In this document: positions 37,201 to 45,749 of the stretch, one piece after another | How positions within the stretch are numbered: the first letter of the stretch is position 1 | Layout of the letters: each line of letters begins with the position of its first letter | Assembly: GCA_030159075.1 (NCBI GenBank) | Contig: BROG01000027.1 | Coordinates: 1,747,501-1,811,500, forward strand | Reading direction: 5' to 3' | DNA from: Atrina japonica | Lineage: Eukaryota > Mollusca > Bivalvia > Pterioida > Pinnidae | Length of the DNA stretch: 64,000 nt | The notes under the pieces: model-generated | The model's input: only the letters and a program-made list of their open reading frames with translations | Databases searched by the model: none | Told to the model about the DNA's origin: nothing | Position numbers and translations under genes: made by a program

Positions 37201-40200
37201 AATGGGAAAATAACTTGTACTTGTACTAATTTGGAATTTCAACTTAGAGAATAAAATATTTTCAAACAATGTCTCAAATTATGTTTTTCTGTTATTTATC
37301 TTCCAAATTTTTCAGACCCTGAACCTGGGGCAATTTCTAGAAAGATATACACTTACTTCATTGACTTCAACAATGATTTCAGATTTAATCCTGTAGTGTT
37401 AAGTACAGCTTCCAGCAGAGACGGAGTGAACAACATCCGTGTGATTCCATGGTCACTGATATACTGACACAGCAATGGTGGATCGTATATCACAGTGTTG
37501 GGAATAATGTACATCGTTGTTCCTGATTGGATAAATACAAAGATATACAATATGTTTTATATATAATATGTATTATATATCACAGTTTTTGGACATTGAT
37601 ATCATTTGTAATGATTGTGATGAGATTGAGATACAATGTCACAATGGCTTCAGTCCATTGCAATGGTTTCAGTCTATTAGAGTTGTTTCAGTGTATTGCG
37701 ATGGTTTCAGTCTATTGCAATGGTTTCTCAGTCTATTGCAATGGTTTCTCAGTCTATTGCAATGGTTTCAGTCTATTGTAGTTGTTTCAGTGTATTGCAA
37801 TGGTTTCAGTCTATTGCAATGGTTTCAGTCTATTGCAATGGTTTCTCAGTCTATTGCAGTGGTTTCAGTCTATTGAAATGGATTCTCACAGTCTATTACA
37901 ATGGTTTCTCAGTCTACTGCAATGGTTTCTGTCTATTGCAATGCTTTCTCAGTCTATTGCAATGGTTTTGGTCTATTACAATGGTTTCTCAGTTTATTGC
38001 AATGGTTTCAGTCTATTGTAATGGCTTCAGTCTATTGAAATGGTTTCTCAGTCTGTTGCAATGATTTCATTCTGTGGCAATGGTTTCAGTCAATTGTAAT
38101 GCCTCCAGTCTATTGAAATGGTTTCTCAGTCTATTGCAATGGTTTCAGTCTGTGGCAATTATTTCAGTCTAATGCAATGGTTTCAGTCAATTGTAATGCC
38201 TCCAGTCTATTGAAATGGTTTCTCAGTCTATTGCAATGGTTTCAGTCTGTGGCAATTATTTCAGTCTAATGCAATGGCTTCAGTCTATTGAAATGGTTTC
38301 TCAGTCTATTGCAATGGTTTCAGTCTGTGGCAATTGCTTCAGTCTATTGCAATGGATTCAGTCAATTGTAATGGGTTTTTTTCAATCTATTGCAATGGCT
38401 TCAGTGTATTACAATGATTTCGCAGTGTATTGCAATGGTTTCAGTCTATTAAAATGGTTTCTCAGTCTATTTCAATGGTTTCAGTCTACTGCAATGGATT
38501 CAGGCTACTGCAATGGTCAATCTTTGTGGCACTTTACCTTTATCTGATGATGTTCCTACCAAATCATTATAACATAAAATAATACTGCTACAACTGATAC
38601 AAATATTCCAATAGACATCAATTCATATGCGTCTGGTTTACTTACATGAAAATGTGCAAGAAAAGACAATCCAGTAGCCATCAATACATCTTCTTGTAAT
38701 ATAGAACTGTTTACCATGTTTTGTACAAATCAATCCATTATACTGGGTTATATGTTTTATACAAATCAATCCATTATACTGGGTTATATGTTTTATACAA
38801 ATCAATCCATTATACTGGGTTATATGTTTTATACAAATCAATCCATTATACTGGGTTATATGTTTTATACAAATCAATCCATTATACAGGGTTATATGTT
38901 TTATACAAATCAATCCATTATACTGGGTTATATGTTTTATACAAATCAATCCATTATACTGGGTTATATGTTTTATACAATTCAATCCATTATACTGGGT
39001 TATATGTTTTATACAAATCAATCCATTATACTGGGTTATATGTTTTATACAAATCAATCCATTATACTGGGTTATATGTTTTATACAAATCAATCCATTA
39101 TACTGGGTTATATGTTTTATACAAATCAATCCATTATACTGGGTTATATACAAATACAAATCAAATCCATTATACTGGGTTATATGTTTTATACAAATCA
39201 ATCCATTATACTGGATTATAAGTTTTATACAAATCAATCCATTATACTGGGTTATATGTTTTATACAAATCAATCCATTATACTGGGTTATATGTTTTAT
39301 ACAATTCAATCCATTATACTGGGTTATATGTTTTATACAAATCAATCCATTATACTGGGTTATAAATATGTTTTATACAAATCAATCCATTATACTGGGT
39401 TATATGTTTTATACAAATCAATCCATTATACTGGATTATAAGTTTTATACAAATCAATCCATTATACTGGGTTATGTTTTATACAAATCAATCCATTATA
39501 CTGGATTATATATATGTTTTATACAAATCAATCCATTATACTGGGTTATATGTTTTATACAAATCAATCCATTATACTGGATTATAAAAATGTTTTATAC
39601 AAATCAATCCATTATACTGGATTATAAATATGTTTTATACAAATCAATCCATTAAACTGGGTTATAAGTTTTATACAAATTAATCCATTACAGTGATTTA
39701 ATTATACAATATACAATATATATACTTAACTGACCTCTAAGTAATGGTCTGAGCATTTCCCACGTAAAGAAGATATTGCAGGCTTCTTTGTCCCCATCCT
39801 CATACGGATAATCTTCATACCGTTTGATGTAGGAAAATACGGCACCACGATGTGGACACATAATTCCTGTGGATCCAATGTTCCAGCATTAATCAACAAA
39901 GTGTGGTATTTAAAAAGACATTGTTGAAATATTTAACTCTTCAATCCCTGAAGTCACATTTTGACTGGCCATTTTCAAAGAATGGTTAAGTCTACTGTCA
40001 AAATTCCAGGGTATATGATTCGTAATTAAATTTTATGATAATTTTTACTTGCCATATGAACTTGTTCACTCCTGAATTATGACAGTAGACCATGCTATTT
40101 ATTCATTTGGGCGAGTCTAAAAGTGACCACAGGGTTTGATGAGTTAAGAGATGCAGATCTGTTGTTGCATAAAATGCTCTAAATCTACTAATGTTACTTT

Positions 40201-43200
40201 TGTCAAACAGAACTTTTGTAATGAAAAAATTCATATTTTTTATTAACCCTTTCAACCCTACAGACCATTATAGACTAGTCTTTAACAATGAAAAGAGCAT
40301 GAGATGATCAACCTCACTGCCAAACAATATCACTTCATCCTGCCAGAAGTACTGTATAACATTCTCTTTTCTACCAGTAATTCCTCACAGAACAACAAGA
40401 ATTTCATATTACATATCAAAACGAGAAATGAACCTTTACAAAATAAATACATATACAGCAGAACTTCAGTGAGTTGAATTTCAATGTGTCAAATTTCTCA
40501 ATGTTTTGACCAATGAAAATTCCTACATATAATTTGAAGTAAAAAATTTACATGTGTACTAAATCGCCCCATGATTATTCTTCTCCTTCTCATAAATATT
40601 CAATCTTTTAATTTCACGAAAATTAAGTTAAATTTAGCACTTATCATTAATTATAATGACCGCAAATGTCTTAAATGGTTCCATGCAGTCATATACACCT
40701 TACAGAACTCTGAAGCTAAAAACCGTATGGTTCCCCATCACCATCCATCAAAGTCCCAATGTTTTGACCTTTTCTAGGTGATCCCTTGAACTTCGACTCA
40801 AGTTCTACTTTACATTTATATCATGACAACCACTTAGTAGAATTCTGATGAAATATTTAAAAAGAAAATCAAACAAACTTAACTTTTATATGCCAAGTAG
40901 GCCTTCAGTCAAACTTGTTTTAAAGACCACCTCTGTATACTATAACAACTACTTTTGCCTGTCCCTTTGAGTGGTCTTTATAGACAAGTTTGACTTAAAT
41001 ATTCAGACCTTATCTAATGTTTGTGTGCCACTGCAGTATAAATTACTTCATTTGTTTTCAGAATACAAAAACTAAGGTATTCCTAAATGGAGGATGAGTT
41101 TTTAGAAAATTCAATAAGTGACAGAAAGACAAATCTATAAACATACCTTTGGGTTGACCTGTAGTTCCTGATGAATATACAACATAAGCAAGATTATCCA
41201 AGTCAAGCTTGTCCATACTTTCTTTCTTGCTACTTTGGTCATTTTCTTCTTTCAAAGTTTTCTGCCATCCCTTCGACAGAGTGACAACACTTTGGCATCC
41301 TACAGAAACACAATGCTTCAATTATCATTGTGATGAAGCTAATTATACCTGCAGATTACAGGGTTTATCTCCCATTTGCTGAGTTATCTTCTCTTTATAG
41401 TGGGTATCTTGTAAAGATGTATTTGTAAAGCAAATTTTTGTTTTTCTGCTAAAAAAAATTCCTTATACACCTTACAGATTTAGGTAGAATTTATTTACCT
41501 TAAATGTTAATTTTTCATGCTTTTTAAGTTATACTGGGTTTATCAGGCAGTTCGATTTTTAAAGTAAAAATAAAAAGTAGTTTTTCATCCAATTTGTTTA
41601 ATACAAGATACCTGCTCTAAAGAAAGCAACTGTTACAAATGGGGGGATACTCTATTCCGCAAATCAAGAATACATCATTATGTCTGTAAGTATGTGCTGT
41701 AGAGTAAAGGAGGATAACTATTATTATTACTTAATTCCACCAGCGTCCAATTGTGAACGGGATTAACTCTTATTCTTAACACTAATAAAATCATACTTCT
41801 CATGTAATATATGGACAATTATAACTTTTGTTTTGATTGAAATAAAAAATTCTAGAAACAAACGGCTGTTTCTTCTTTTTTTAAATTTTTTTTTCTCTTT
41901 TTTACTAGTTAGACTGATATACAATAACAAAAAAGATAAACATGTATACACTGGCATAAAAGTTCTTAAATTCCTATATACTTAGTGAAAATTGCTTGAG
42001 AATCAAAGATCTGACACTTTTCACTTGCAACTCATTAACTCAACCTTGCTATTTGTATATGAATACCACACTTGACCTGATCTTATTTTCACAAAATATA
42101 TAGGAATATAAGATTTTGTTATGCCTGTGTATAGCTCTTATTTGTAACTGTACATCAATTACATTTAGTAAAAGTAGAAAAAAATCAAAATATTGGTTTT
42201 GGTAAACACAGCTAATGCCCTTTTAAGTACATTGTATATGTATTATTATTATTTTTTTTTTAAGAACATTTTATTTACCCCAGACAAAAACCACCCCAAA
42301 TGGCCTTTAGGCCCCAACTGAGCTCTTACGACATGTACTTAGTAACATAATGATTTTAAAATCAGTAGTTTGAAGAAGAATAAAATCTAAGATGAATCCT
42401 GTTAAAGAGAAAAACATTATCATAGATGGATGGGAGTATCATGCTGAAATTGTGCATCAACAGCTGGCTACTAGCAACTATTTGCGTTGAAAAGTACCAT
42501 CTTGAAATGTGGAGGTAGAGAATGGCCCTGAAGATCCCAGAATTGTACCATCATATAACTTTTCTAGTATAATTATCATATATCAATATCGTCTGCCTTA
42601 AGATTACAGACAATAACTGACATAAATTGATTTAAATTTATACTGTAACTTTGTGCTGAAGAGTAAAGGGGAACAACTCATATGTTCACTTAGCTTCACT
42701 GGAAGATTTTCAATGTTAATTAAAGGGAAGTAAGTCTTGTCATTAACACTTCTCATCTCTATATTGGTATGTAATATATATCGGCAATTATAAATTCTAT
42801 CAACAAAATGAAAAGATAATTTCGAGAAACAAAATTTCAAGTATATGCATGACTATTAAATATCAATATTATCTGATATAATTATTGATATAAATAATTT
42901 ATTGGTGAATCTTTTACAGTAGTAATGAAAAACAAAACATAAAATAACCATTCAAGCCTTCTTTTAAATCATCTGTTGTTACTATAGTATGGGGGTTTAG
43001 CATCATCAAATATAGACTGGAGAAGAGTCTGAGGGTAGGATATATCCAGTGGCATATAAGCTCCTCCTGAAAAAGAAACGGCACAGATATTAGGTGTAAA
43101 CTATTAGATGTAAAGTATTAGATTTGAAGTATAAGATGTAAAGTATTAGGTATAAAGAATTAGATATAAAATATTAGATGTAAAGTATTTGATGTAAAGT

Positions 43201-45465
43201 ATTAAATATAAACAATAAGATGTAAAGTATTAGATATAAAATATAAGATGTAAAGTATTAGATATAAACAATAAGATGTAAAGTATTAGATATCAACTTA
43301 TAAGATGTAAAGTATTAGATCATAAACAGTATAAGATGTAAATATATTAAAATATTAAAATAGTTTTAGATGTAAAGTATTAGATATAAACAATAAGATG
43401 TAAAGTATTAGATATAAACTATAAGATGTAAAGTATTAAATATAAAATATTAGATGTAAAGTATTAGATATAAACAATAAGATGTAAAGTATTAGATATA
43501 AAATATAAGATGTAAAGTATTAGATATAAACAATAAGATGTAAAGTATTAGATATAACTATAAGATGTAAAGTATTAGATATAAAATATAAGATACAAAC
43601 TATTCGATGAAAAGTATTAGATATAAAATATTAGATATAAAATATTAGATGTAAAGTATTAGTTATAAAATATATGATATAAAACACTAGATGTAAAATA
43701 TTAGATATAAAATATTATATATAAACTATTAGATGTAAAGTATTAGATGTAAATCATAACTACATGTAAATCGTAAAGAGTTTACTATGGATCTTTTGAA
43801 AACAAGGCATCGGAGACGATACTAATCCCCTCATGACAGAATCATGATGATGAACGTGAATTATGAATCGAACAGGCTGACACAAGTGGAATGTGATCTG
43901 TTTATTTTTTTATTTTTTTTACAAAGGAGAATAACTGTGAAAATGGAAGCAAGAGTTATGGTTCTTGCACACTGCACTCCACCTCGTGTGGTCTTGACAT
44001 GTATGAAGTTTGATGAAATTATCATGCATGGTTTGAGAGTTATGCTCCAGACAAATATAGTATGTACATACGTACGTACTTATGTATGGGCAGATCCCTA
44101 TATCCCCTCAGCAACTTGTCGCGAGGGGATAAAAAATAGGTATTGTAGCTGGCAATATTATTAAAAATACAGCATTTAATGTCATTTACAAGGATTTTCC
44201 TACCTCCAAAATTCTGTGTCCAGGGTCTTTTGGGAAAATATACAACATTTTACTAAAAAAAGAACAACTTAATTTGAGGCATTTGTTTGAAAATACTTTA
44301 TTTTTTATTTTGAAATCCCAAATTGGAAATTTATGCATATTTTGGGGAAAATACAAACCATTTTTGCTATGGAAAGGGTCTTGTAAATGGACCCAAAATA
44401 GGCCTAGGAAAATCCCAGATTTATCATAGACTCAATCATACATCCCATAAGGAGTACATTGGGACAAAGTAAACAGATTCATATGTTGTTAGTACATAAA
44501 TGAATTTTCATAAATTTTATTCATAAAGTGCATTATTCAATAAAATATTAAAAATGTGAATAAGACATTGGAAACCATTGTTATTTTGAAACCCATTAAA
44601 TTTGTAAGAAAGGTTTATTCCCCTTCAGTTTTTACACAACTTGGTTCTCTGTATAAACATTATATTTGAATTTGCATTTGATGTCATCCTCAAGTAAAGC
44701 TTACTACAAAATGATCCCTGTATAAAGGTCATCTGTGTATTATGGACACATCTACCTTTTCTTGAAGGGCTCTCTTAAAGATGCATTAGCTATTTCTTTC
44801 TTTCTTTCTTTTTAATCATTTGGATTTCTTCAACTTTTACTAATTGTACTTGATGTACAATAACAAATAAGAGCTATACACAGGCATAAAATATCTTATA
44901 TTCCTATATATAGTTTGTGAAAATAAGGTCAGGTCCAGTGTGGTATACATATATACAAAGAGTAAGGTTAAGTTAATCAATTGCAAGTGAAAAAGTGCCA
45001 GACCTGGGGTTCTTAAGCAATTTTCACAAAATATATATAGGAATTTACTAATTTTTATGCCTGTGTATATATCATTTTTTATACTGTGTATCAATCTTAG
45101 AAGTAAAAAAAAAAGAAAACAAAATAAAAAAAGAGGTAATGCTCCTTTAACATCTTGTTGTAAAGAAAAAGATAAATAATCAGCCAAACAACAGTATGTA
45201 GATATAATGACAACTAACCTGCTTTCAATATGGCAATATAAGCTATACAAAACTCTATACTTTTATTAAGATATATTCCCACACATGTATCAGCCTTTAC
45301 GCCTTTATTTCTCAGATTTTTAGCCAGAATATCAGTATCTGTATTGAGTTCTTTGTATGTTATCTCTCTGCCACTAGCTTCCACTATTGCCACTTTATTA
45401 GGGGTAGCAAGTGCTTGTTTTGTAAACATCTGATGTAAGAGGCCCTCTTCTTCATATCCAGCCAT
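17262..45465 (-). CDS. NRPS-like A-T-R carboxylic acid reductase, 1038 aa, 20 coding exons
   Basis: Coding exons in gene order: 45219-45465, 42983-43066, 41147-41299, 39735-39866, 37357-37522, 36423-36576, 35254-35364, 34354-34572, 33242-33438, 32079-32270, 30682-30897, 29131-29272, 28437-28599, 24734-24849, 22413-22498, 21727-21893, 20946-21171, 19039-19110, 17845-17922 and 17262-17457. Every junction is GT-AG and phase-compatible; the sum is 3117 nt, i.e. 1038 aa plus TAG. Domains: adenylation (about 10-500), carrier (about 515-590), thioester reductase (about 645-1038). Such enzymes activate a carboxylic acid with ATP, load it on the carrier phosphopantetheine and release it reductively with NAD(P)H. 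Carrier activation needs a 4'-phosphopantetheinyl transferase, not seen here. The start codon has good context (CAACAATGG) and lies 13 nt inside an exon whose acceptor is at 45478, so a 5'UTR exon lies further upstream, not located. No transit signal is seen. The substrate is unknown. Lys2-type aminoadipate reductases share the architecture but this is not assigned to them. Confidence 0.93.
17458..18794. other. Intronic sequence, little recognised
   Basis: Introns around the small exon 17845-17922. A short inverted stretch at about 17640-17700 (AAGTCTTAAG against CTAAGACTTAGG) is the only structure seen. Confidence 0.5.
18795..18975. mobile_element. Fold-back element, ACAGTGAAACCTG family
   Basis: The ends are ACAGTGAAACCTG (18795-18807) and CAGGTTTTACTGT (18963-18975), 12 of 13 inverted matches. 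The interior (CTTTATNNNCAGGT repeats) is non-coding. Other members: 21333-21460, 28011-28189, 40908-40994, and more diverged copies near 20846-20935, 24630-24720 and 61318-61486. Confidence 0.75.
19615..19715 (+). repeat. SINE tail fragment
   Basis: A TTTCTCCTCCCACCATTAA block followed by ACAAATTGTTAGGTGTGG and ATAAAACAC. The minus-strand SINE at 36765-36937 has the equivalent blocks (TTTTCTCCTCAACATTAAA, AAAATTGTTGAGTGGCATTA). No tRNA-like head is retained here. Confidence 0.5.
19775..20215. repeat. 33-bp minisatellite in an A-T-R intron
   Basis: About 13 units with a 33-bp period, built on GGTCTCACAAGACAGGTGG followed by CTTTTATGATAGT. Unit content matches the interior of the GGAACCTGTCTT-type fold-back elements (for example 20846-20935), so the array probably grew from one. 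The 125-aa open frame through it is repeat-derived. Confidence 0.85.
20420..20604. mobile_element. 185-bp MITE with near-perfect 41-bp inverted ends
   Basis: The arms 20420-20460 and 20564-20604 match at 40 of 41 positions when inverted (outer end ACAGTAAAACACTCAATATT). The 103-bp interior has no ORF. The high arm identity suggests a relatively recent insertion or recent arm homogenisation. It lies in the intron between exons 19039-19110 and 20946-21171. Confidence 0.9.
21333..21460. mobile_element. Fold-back element, ACAGTG...CACTGT family
   Basis: It starts ACAGTGATACAACTTG and ends CAGGTTTTACTGT, the same terminal sequence as the element at 18795-18975. It lies between the exons 20946-21171 and 21727-21893. 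Confidence 0.6.
22234..22268. repeat. (TA)n microsatellite
   Basis: An uninterrupted run of alternating T and A of about 30 bp in the intron between exons 21727-21893 and 22413-22498. Confidence 0.9.
22585..23640. mobile_element. Fold-back element with ACGCG-rich arms
   Basis: The left arm (about 22610-22830) carries many GTTAAAACGCGATAGTATC-like units and the right arm (about 23340-23610) the same motif inverted (CTATCGCGTTTTAAACGAGA). The centre (22830-23335) is ordinary AT-rich sequence. CpG in the arms is far denser than in the surrounding intron. No transposase is visible. A related ACGCGTTAAAA block lies at 49815-49975. Confidence 0.7.
24236..24552 (+). repeat. Dispersed repeat, GTTGAAATCTGTCAAGTAG type
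   Basis: Contains AAATTTGGTTGAAATCTG, TTCTAGAGAAGAGGTTG, a short GATG run and AATAGCTCACTTGGCC. The same order of blocks is found near 46260-46405 and twice at 47060-47610, so it is a dispersed non-coding family. It lies in an A-T-R intron. Confidence 0.6.
25759..25998 (-). repeat. 43-bp minisatellite, distal block (six copies)
   Basis: Six units of 43 bp. On the minus strand each unit is a 30-nt stretch beginning GTGTAATTGATATAGG and ending GACCAG, bounded by AG before and GTAT after, plus a 13-nt remainder. The outermost unit (25759-25788) has its own intron-like 3' flank GTATCAGTATTAATATTAC. That flank resembles the one after the isolated copy at 28225-28254, so it marks the edge of the array. 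Confidence 0.9.
25999..26563. mobile_element. Insertion with inverted ends splitting the 43-bp array
   Basis: About 565 bp of unrelated sequence interrupts the array inside a unit (between TATATCAAT and ATTACACC). A perfect 14-bp inverted pair (AAAATTTAGGGCAC at 26062-26075, complement at 26488-26501) and the flanking CATGTGAC/GTCACATGA pair suggest a fold-back element. No transposase is visible. Confidence 0.6.
26564..28010 (-). repeat. 43-bp minisatellite, main block (about 35 copies)
   Basis: About 35 units. Most are 43 bp; a recurrent short form of about 29 bp lacks the centre of the unit. Between about 27123 and 27353 the units form a 115-bp higher-order repeat (43+43+29). Most full units preserve the minus-strand acceptor AG, a 30-nt open stretch and the donor GTAT. 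The block ends where the fold-back element at 28011 begins. Confidence 0.9.
28011..28189. mobile_element. Fold-back element, ACAGTAAAACCTG family
   Basis: The ends are ACAGTAAAACCTG (28011-28023) and CAAGTTTCATTGT (28177-28189). It separates the 43-bp array from the isolated copy at 28225-28254, so it inserted into or next to the array. Confidence 0.65.
28225..28254 (-). CDS. Candidate 30-nt cassette microexon of the A-T-R gene
   Basis: On the minus strand TTTATACAG precedes and GTATAAG follows a 30-nt segment. It is phase 1 at both ends, as required by its neighbours (28437-28599 ends AAAG, 24734-24849 begins GTGATG). In the only open phase it would add [10 protein letters not shown] between Lys and Gly-Asp of [11 protein letters not shown]. 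Skipping it leaves the canonical GD motif of reductase domains intact, so it would be optional. This is the single copy with divergent flanks; about 40 further copies form the adjacent minisatellite. Alternative: a minisatellite unit that only looks like an exon. The 1038-aa count excludes it. Confidence 0.4.
28365..28391 (-). repeat. Duplicated exon tail with donor site
   Basis: Minus strand AAAAGAGTCCATGCTTACAC followed by AGGTATGG repeats, with few changes, the last bases and donor of the exon 28437-28599 (AAGAGAGTCCATGCTTACAA then AGGTATG). It lies about 70 bp downstream in the intron and would encode KRVHAYT with a phase-1 donor. Confidence 0.7.
29380..30681 (-). repeat. About 29-bp minisatellite starting at a 5' splice site
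   Basis: Units read GTAAGTCAGAAATATGTGAC plus a short variable part on the minus strand; several dozen imperfect copies. The first unit is the real donor region of exon 30682-30897 (GTCAA then GTAAGTCAGAAATATG), so the array begins exactly at the splice site. It fills nearly the whole intron. Many units retain a consensus GTAAGT. Confidence 0.85.
30682..32270 (-). other. Carrier (PCP/ACP-like) domain exons
   Basis: The exons 32079-32270 and 30682-30897 encode the A10 motif followed by a carrier domain: [12 protein letters not shown], then FFDLGG at the end of the first exon and HSLLATELL at the start of the next. The phosphopantetheine attachment serine is Ser554 in LGGHSL. A phase-2 intron falls inside the motif, splitting the Gly552 codon. 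Helix 3 residues ([15 protein letters not shown]) follow. The second exon ends at donor GTAAGT next to the array at 29380-30681. Confidence 0.9.
31040..31850. repeat. About 60-bp minisatellite
   Basis: About 13 units of GTCTCACAAGACAGGTGG, CTCTCATGAGAGTGGTC and CAGATGGTCACTTAAGAA. The content matches the interior of the GGAACCTGTCTT fold-back family and the 33-bp array at 19775-20215. It lies in the intron between the two carrier-domain exons. Confidence 0.85.
32290..33290 (-). repeat. 58/59-bp minisatellite made of a duplicated exon tail and donor
   Basis: About 17 units. The rightmost is the genuine 3' end of exon 33242-33438, encoding [14 protein letters not shown] followed by AGGTAAC. 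Intronic units repeat this coding stretch almost unchanged (LPFYMIP or LPLYMIP) with GTAAC after it. From about 32580 two variants alternate, making a 117-bp dimer repeat. The 171-aa plus-strand open frame is a by-product of that 117-bp (39-codon) period. Confidence 0.9.
33501..34043. other. Intronic sequence, nothing recognised
   Basis: AT-rich intron sequence between exons 33242-33438 and 34354-34572, with no repeat or recognisable ORF before the array at 34044. Confidence 0.5.
34044..34353 (-). repeat. About 80-bp tandem repeat starting at a 5' splice site
   Basis: Four units (one shortened to about 50 bp) of GTAAGTTTGTTGTTGATAGA and the following intron sequence, minus strand. The first unit is the donor of exon 34354-34572 (GTACAA then GTAAGTTTG); the others repeat it with GTAAGTAAG or GTAAGCAAG. 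Confidence 0.8.
34870..35265 (-). repeat. About 62-bp tandem repeat including an exon tail and donor
   Basis: About five to six diverged units. Intronic copies (minus strand ACCTATAGATGGATCAGGGT then AGGTAAC) resemble the end of exon 35254-35364 (ACCTGTGGGTGGATCAGGGG then AGGTAAG), which encodes PVGGSGE. More decayed than the neighbouring arrays. Confidence 0.65.
35465..36000. repeat. 44-bp minisatellite
   Basis: About 11-12 units of CATACAGATCAAAAGCCAGG, AAAGGAAAAGGCCACATTAT; the last units change to AATAGGCCTATATGGAGA. It lies upstream of the acceptor of exon 35254-35364 and shows no exon similarity. Confidence 0.9.
36765..36937 (-). repeat. tRNA-derived SINE fragment
   Basis: On the minus strand it begins with an A-box-like GTGGCTGAGTGGTTAAAAC and continues with TTGCGGAAGGCTGGAAATC, TTTTCTCCTCAACATTAAA and AAAATTGTTGAGTGGCATTA. 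The B-box is missing, so it is an inactive copy. It lies between exons 36423-36576 and 37357-37522. Confidence 0.6.
37640..38520. repeat. 17-20-bp minisatellite
   Basis: Dozens of imperfect units TCTATTGCAATGGTTTCAG or TCTATTGCAATGGTTTCTCAG. It lies 120 bp upstream of the acceptor of exon 37357-37522. The several overlapping open frames are repeat artefacts. Confidence 0.9.
38720..39690. repeat. 36-bp minisatellite (about 27 copies)
   Basis: Very homogeneous units of ATACAAATCAATCCATTATA, CTGGGTTATATGTTTT. Because 36 is a multiple of 3, long open frames (up to 241 codons) run in several frames on both strands; none is a gene. It starts about 45 bp downstream of the donor of exon 39735-39866. 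High unit identity suggests recent amplification. Confidence 0.95.
39867..41146. other. Intron with one fold-back element
   Basis: AT-rich intron between the exons encoding [14 protein letters not shown] and [23 protein letters not shown] (40908-40918) and ACAAGTTTGAC (40984-40994) form the inverted ends of a short fold-back related to the ACAGTGAAACCTG family. Nothing else is recognised. Confidence 0.5.
41300..42982. other. Intronic sequence, nothing recognised
   Basis: AT-rich intron. Blocks near 41760-42180 resemble, diverged, sequence near 44860-45090 (both contain CAGGCATAAA/TATGCCTGTGTAT and TATAGGAAT blocks), suggesting a dispersed repeat present twice. Confidence 0.4.
43085..43750. 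repeat. Short-unit minisatellite GATGTAAAGTATTAGATATA
   Basis: Irregular units of 13-30 bp built from AGATGTAAAGTATT and AGATATAAA. It starts about 20 bp upstream of the acceptor of exon 42983-43066 and fills 0.67 kb of intron 1. Confidence 0.9.
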
Positions 45466-45478
45466 TGTTGATAGGCTT
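45466..45478 (-). promoter_or_regulatory. 5'UTR part of the first coding exon
   Basis: TTTCAG at 45479-45484 (minus strand) is a plausible acceptor directly before AAGCCTATCAACA and the ATG at 45465. It implies at least one upstream non-coding exon and a promoter further right, neither located. Confidence 0.45.
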
Positions 45479-45749
45479 CTGAAATTTACATATAAAAAAT
45501 GCACATCTGTTTTGTATGTGATTATCTGACATCAATATTACTCAGCTCTGGGTATTTATAGAGAATGACATGTTTGTATAGGGACTTTTCTAATTGATGT
45601 TATCCTAGACTTAAATAATTAAGGAATATGTAGGGTTACCATATCCAAGTCTGAAGAATTACTACTGCTTTCCCAATTCCCATAATGGTGAATTTTTGAA
45701 ACACCAAGACTTCAAGGCCTGTGGATAAAATCTGTATCAGAGATGTACT

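Larger units (their letters stand above)
33242..45465 (-). other. Adenylation domain exons of the A-T-R gene
   Basis: Nine exons cover the AMP-forming domain. Core motifs seen: A2 [11 protein letters not shown] (exons 1-2); A3 [14 protein letters not shown] (residues 149-162), the phosphate loop; A4 NIFFTWEM (192-199); CGE (266-268); A5 NLYSISE (289-295), where the usual NxYGxTE has Ser for Gly; A7 YRTGDWG (388-394) with the ribose-binding Asp392; A8 IRGYSIE (414-420); A9 LPFYMIP. The A10 lysine is Lys497 in GKLD, in the next exon. The position that is Asp235 in the phenylalanine-activating reference domain aligns to Ile193. That aspartate salt-bridges the substrate alpha-amino group, so its loss argues against an ordinary alpha-amino acid. 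Phe194, Trp197 and Phe265 fall at or next to pocket positions, suggesting an aromatic-lined pocket. These alignments were made by eye. Confidence 0.85.

Noticed and set aside
38638..39655. Long open frames (up to 241 codons) on both strands
   Set aside because: They run through a 36-bp tandem repeat; a period divisible by three without a stop keeps several frames open at once. No start context, splice logic or protein similarity.
17262..45465. Assignment of the A-T-R gene as the lysine-pathway aminoadipate reductase or as Ebony
   Set aside because: The domain order fits Lys2-type enzymes, but the substrate pocket lacks the expected Asp and Ebony lacks an R domain; no symbol is justified.
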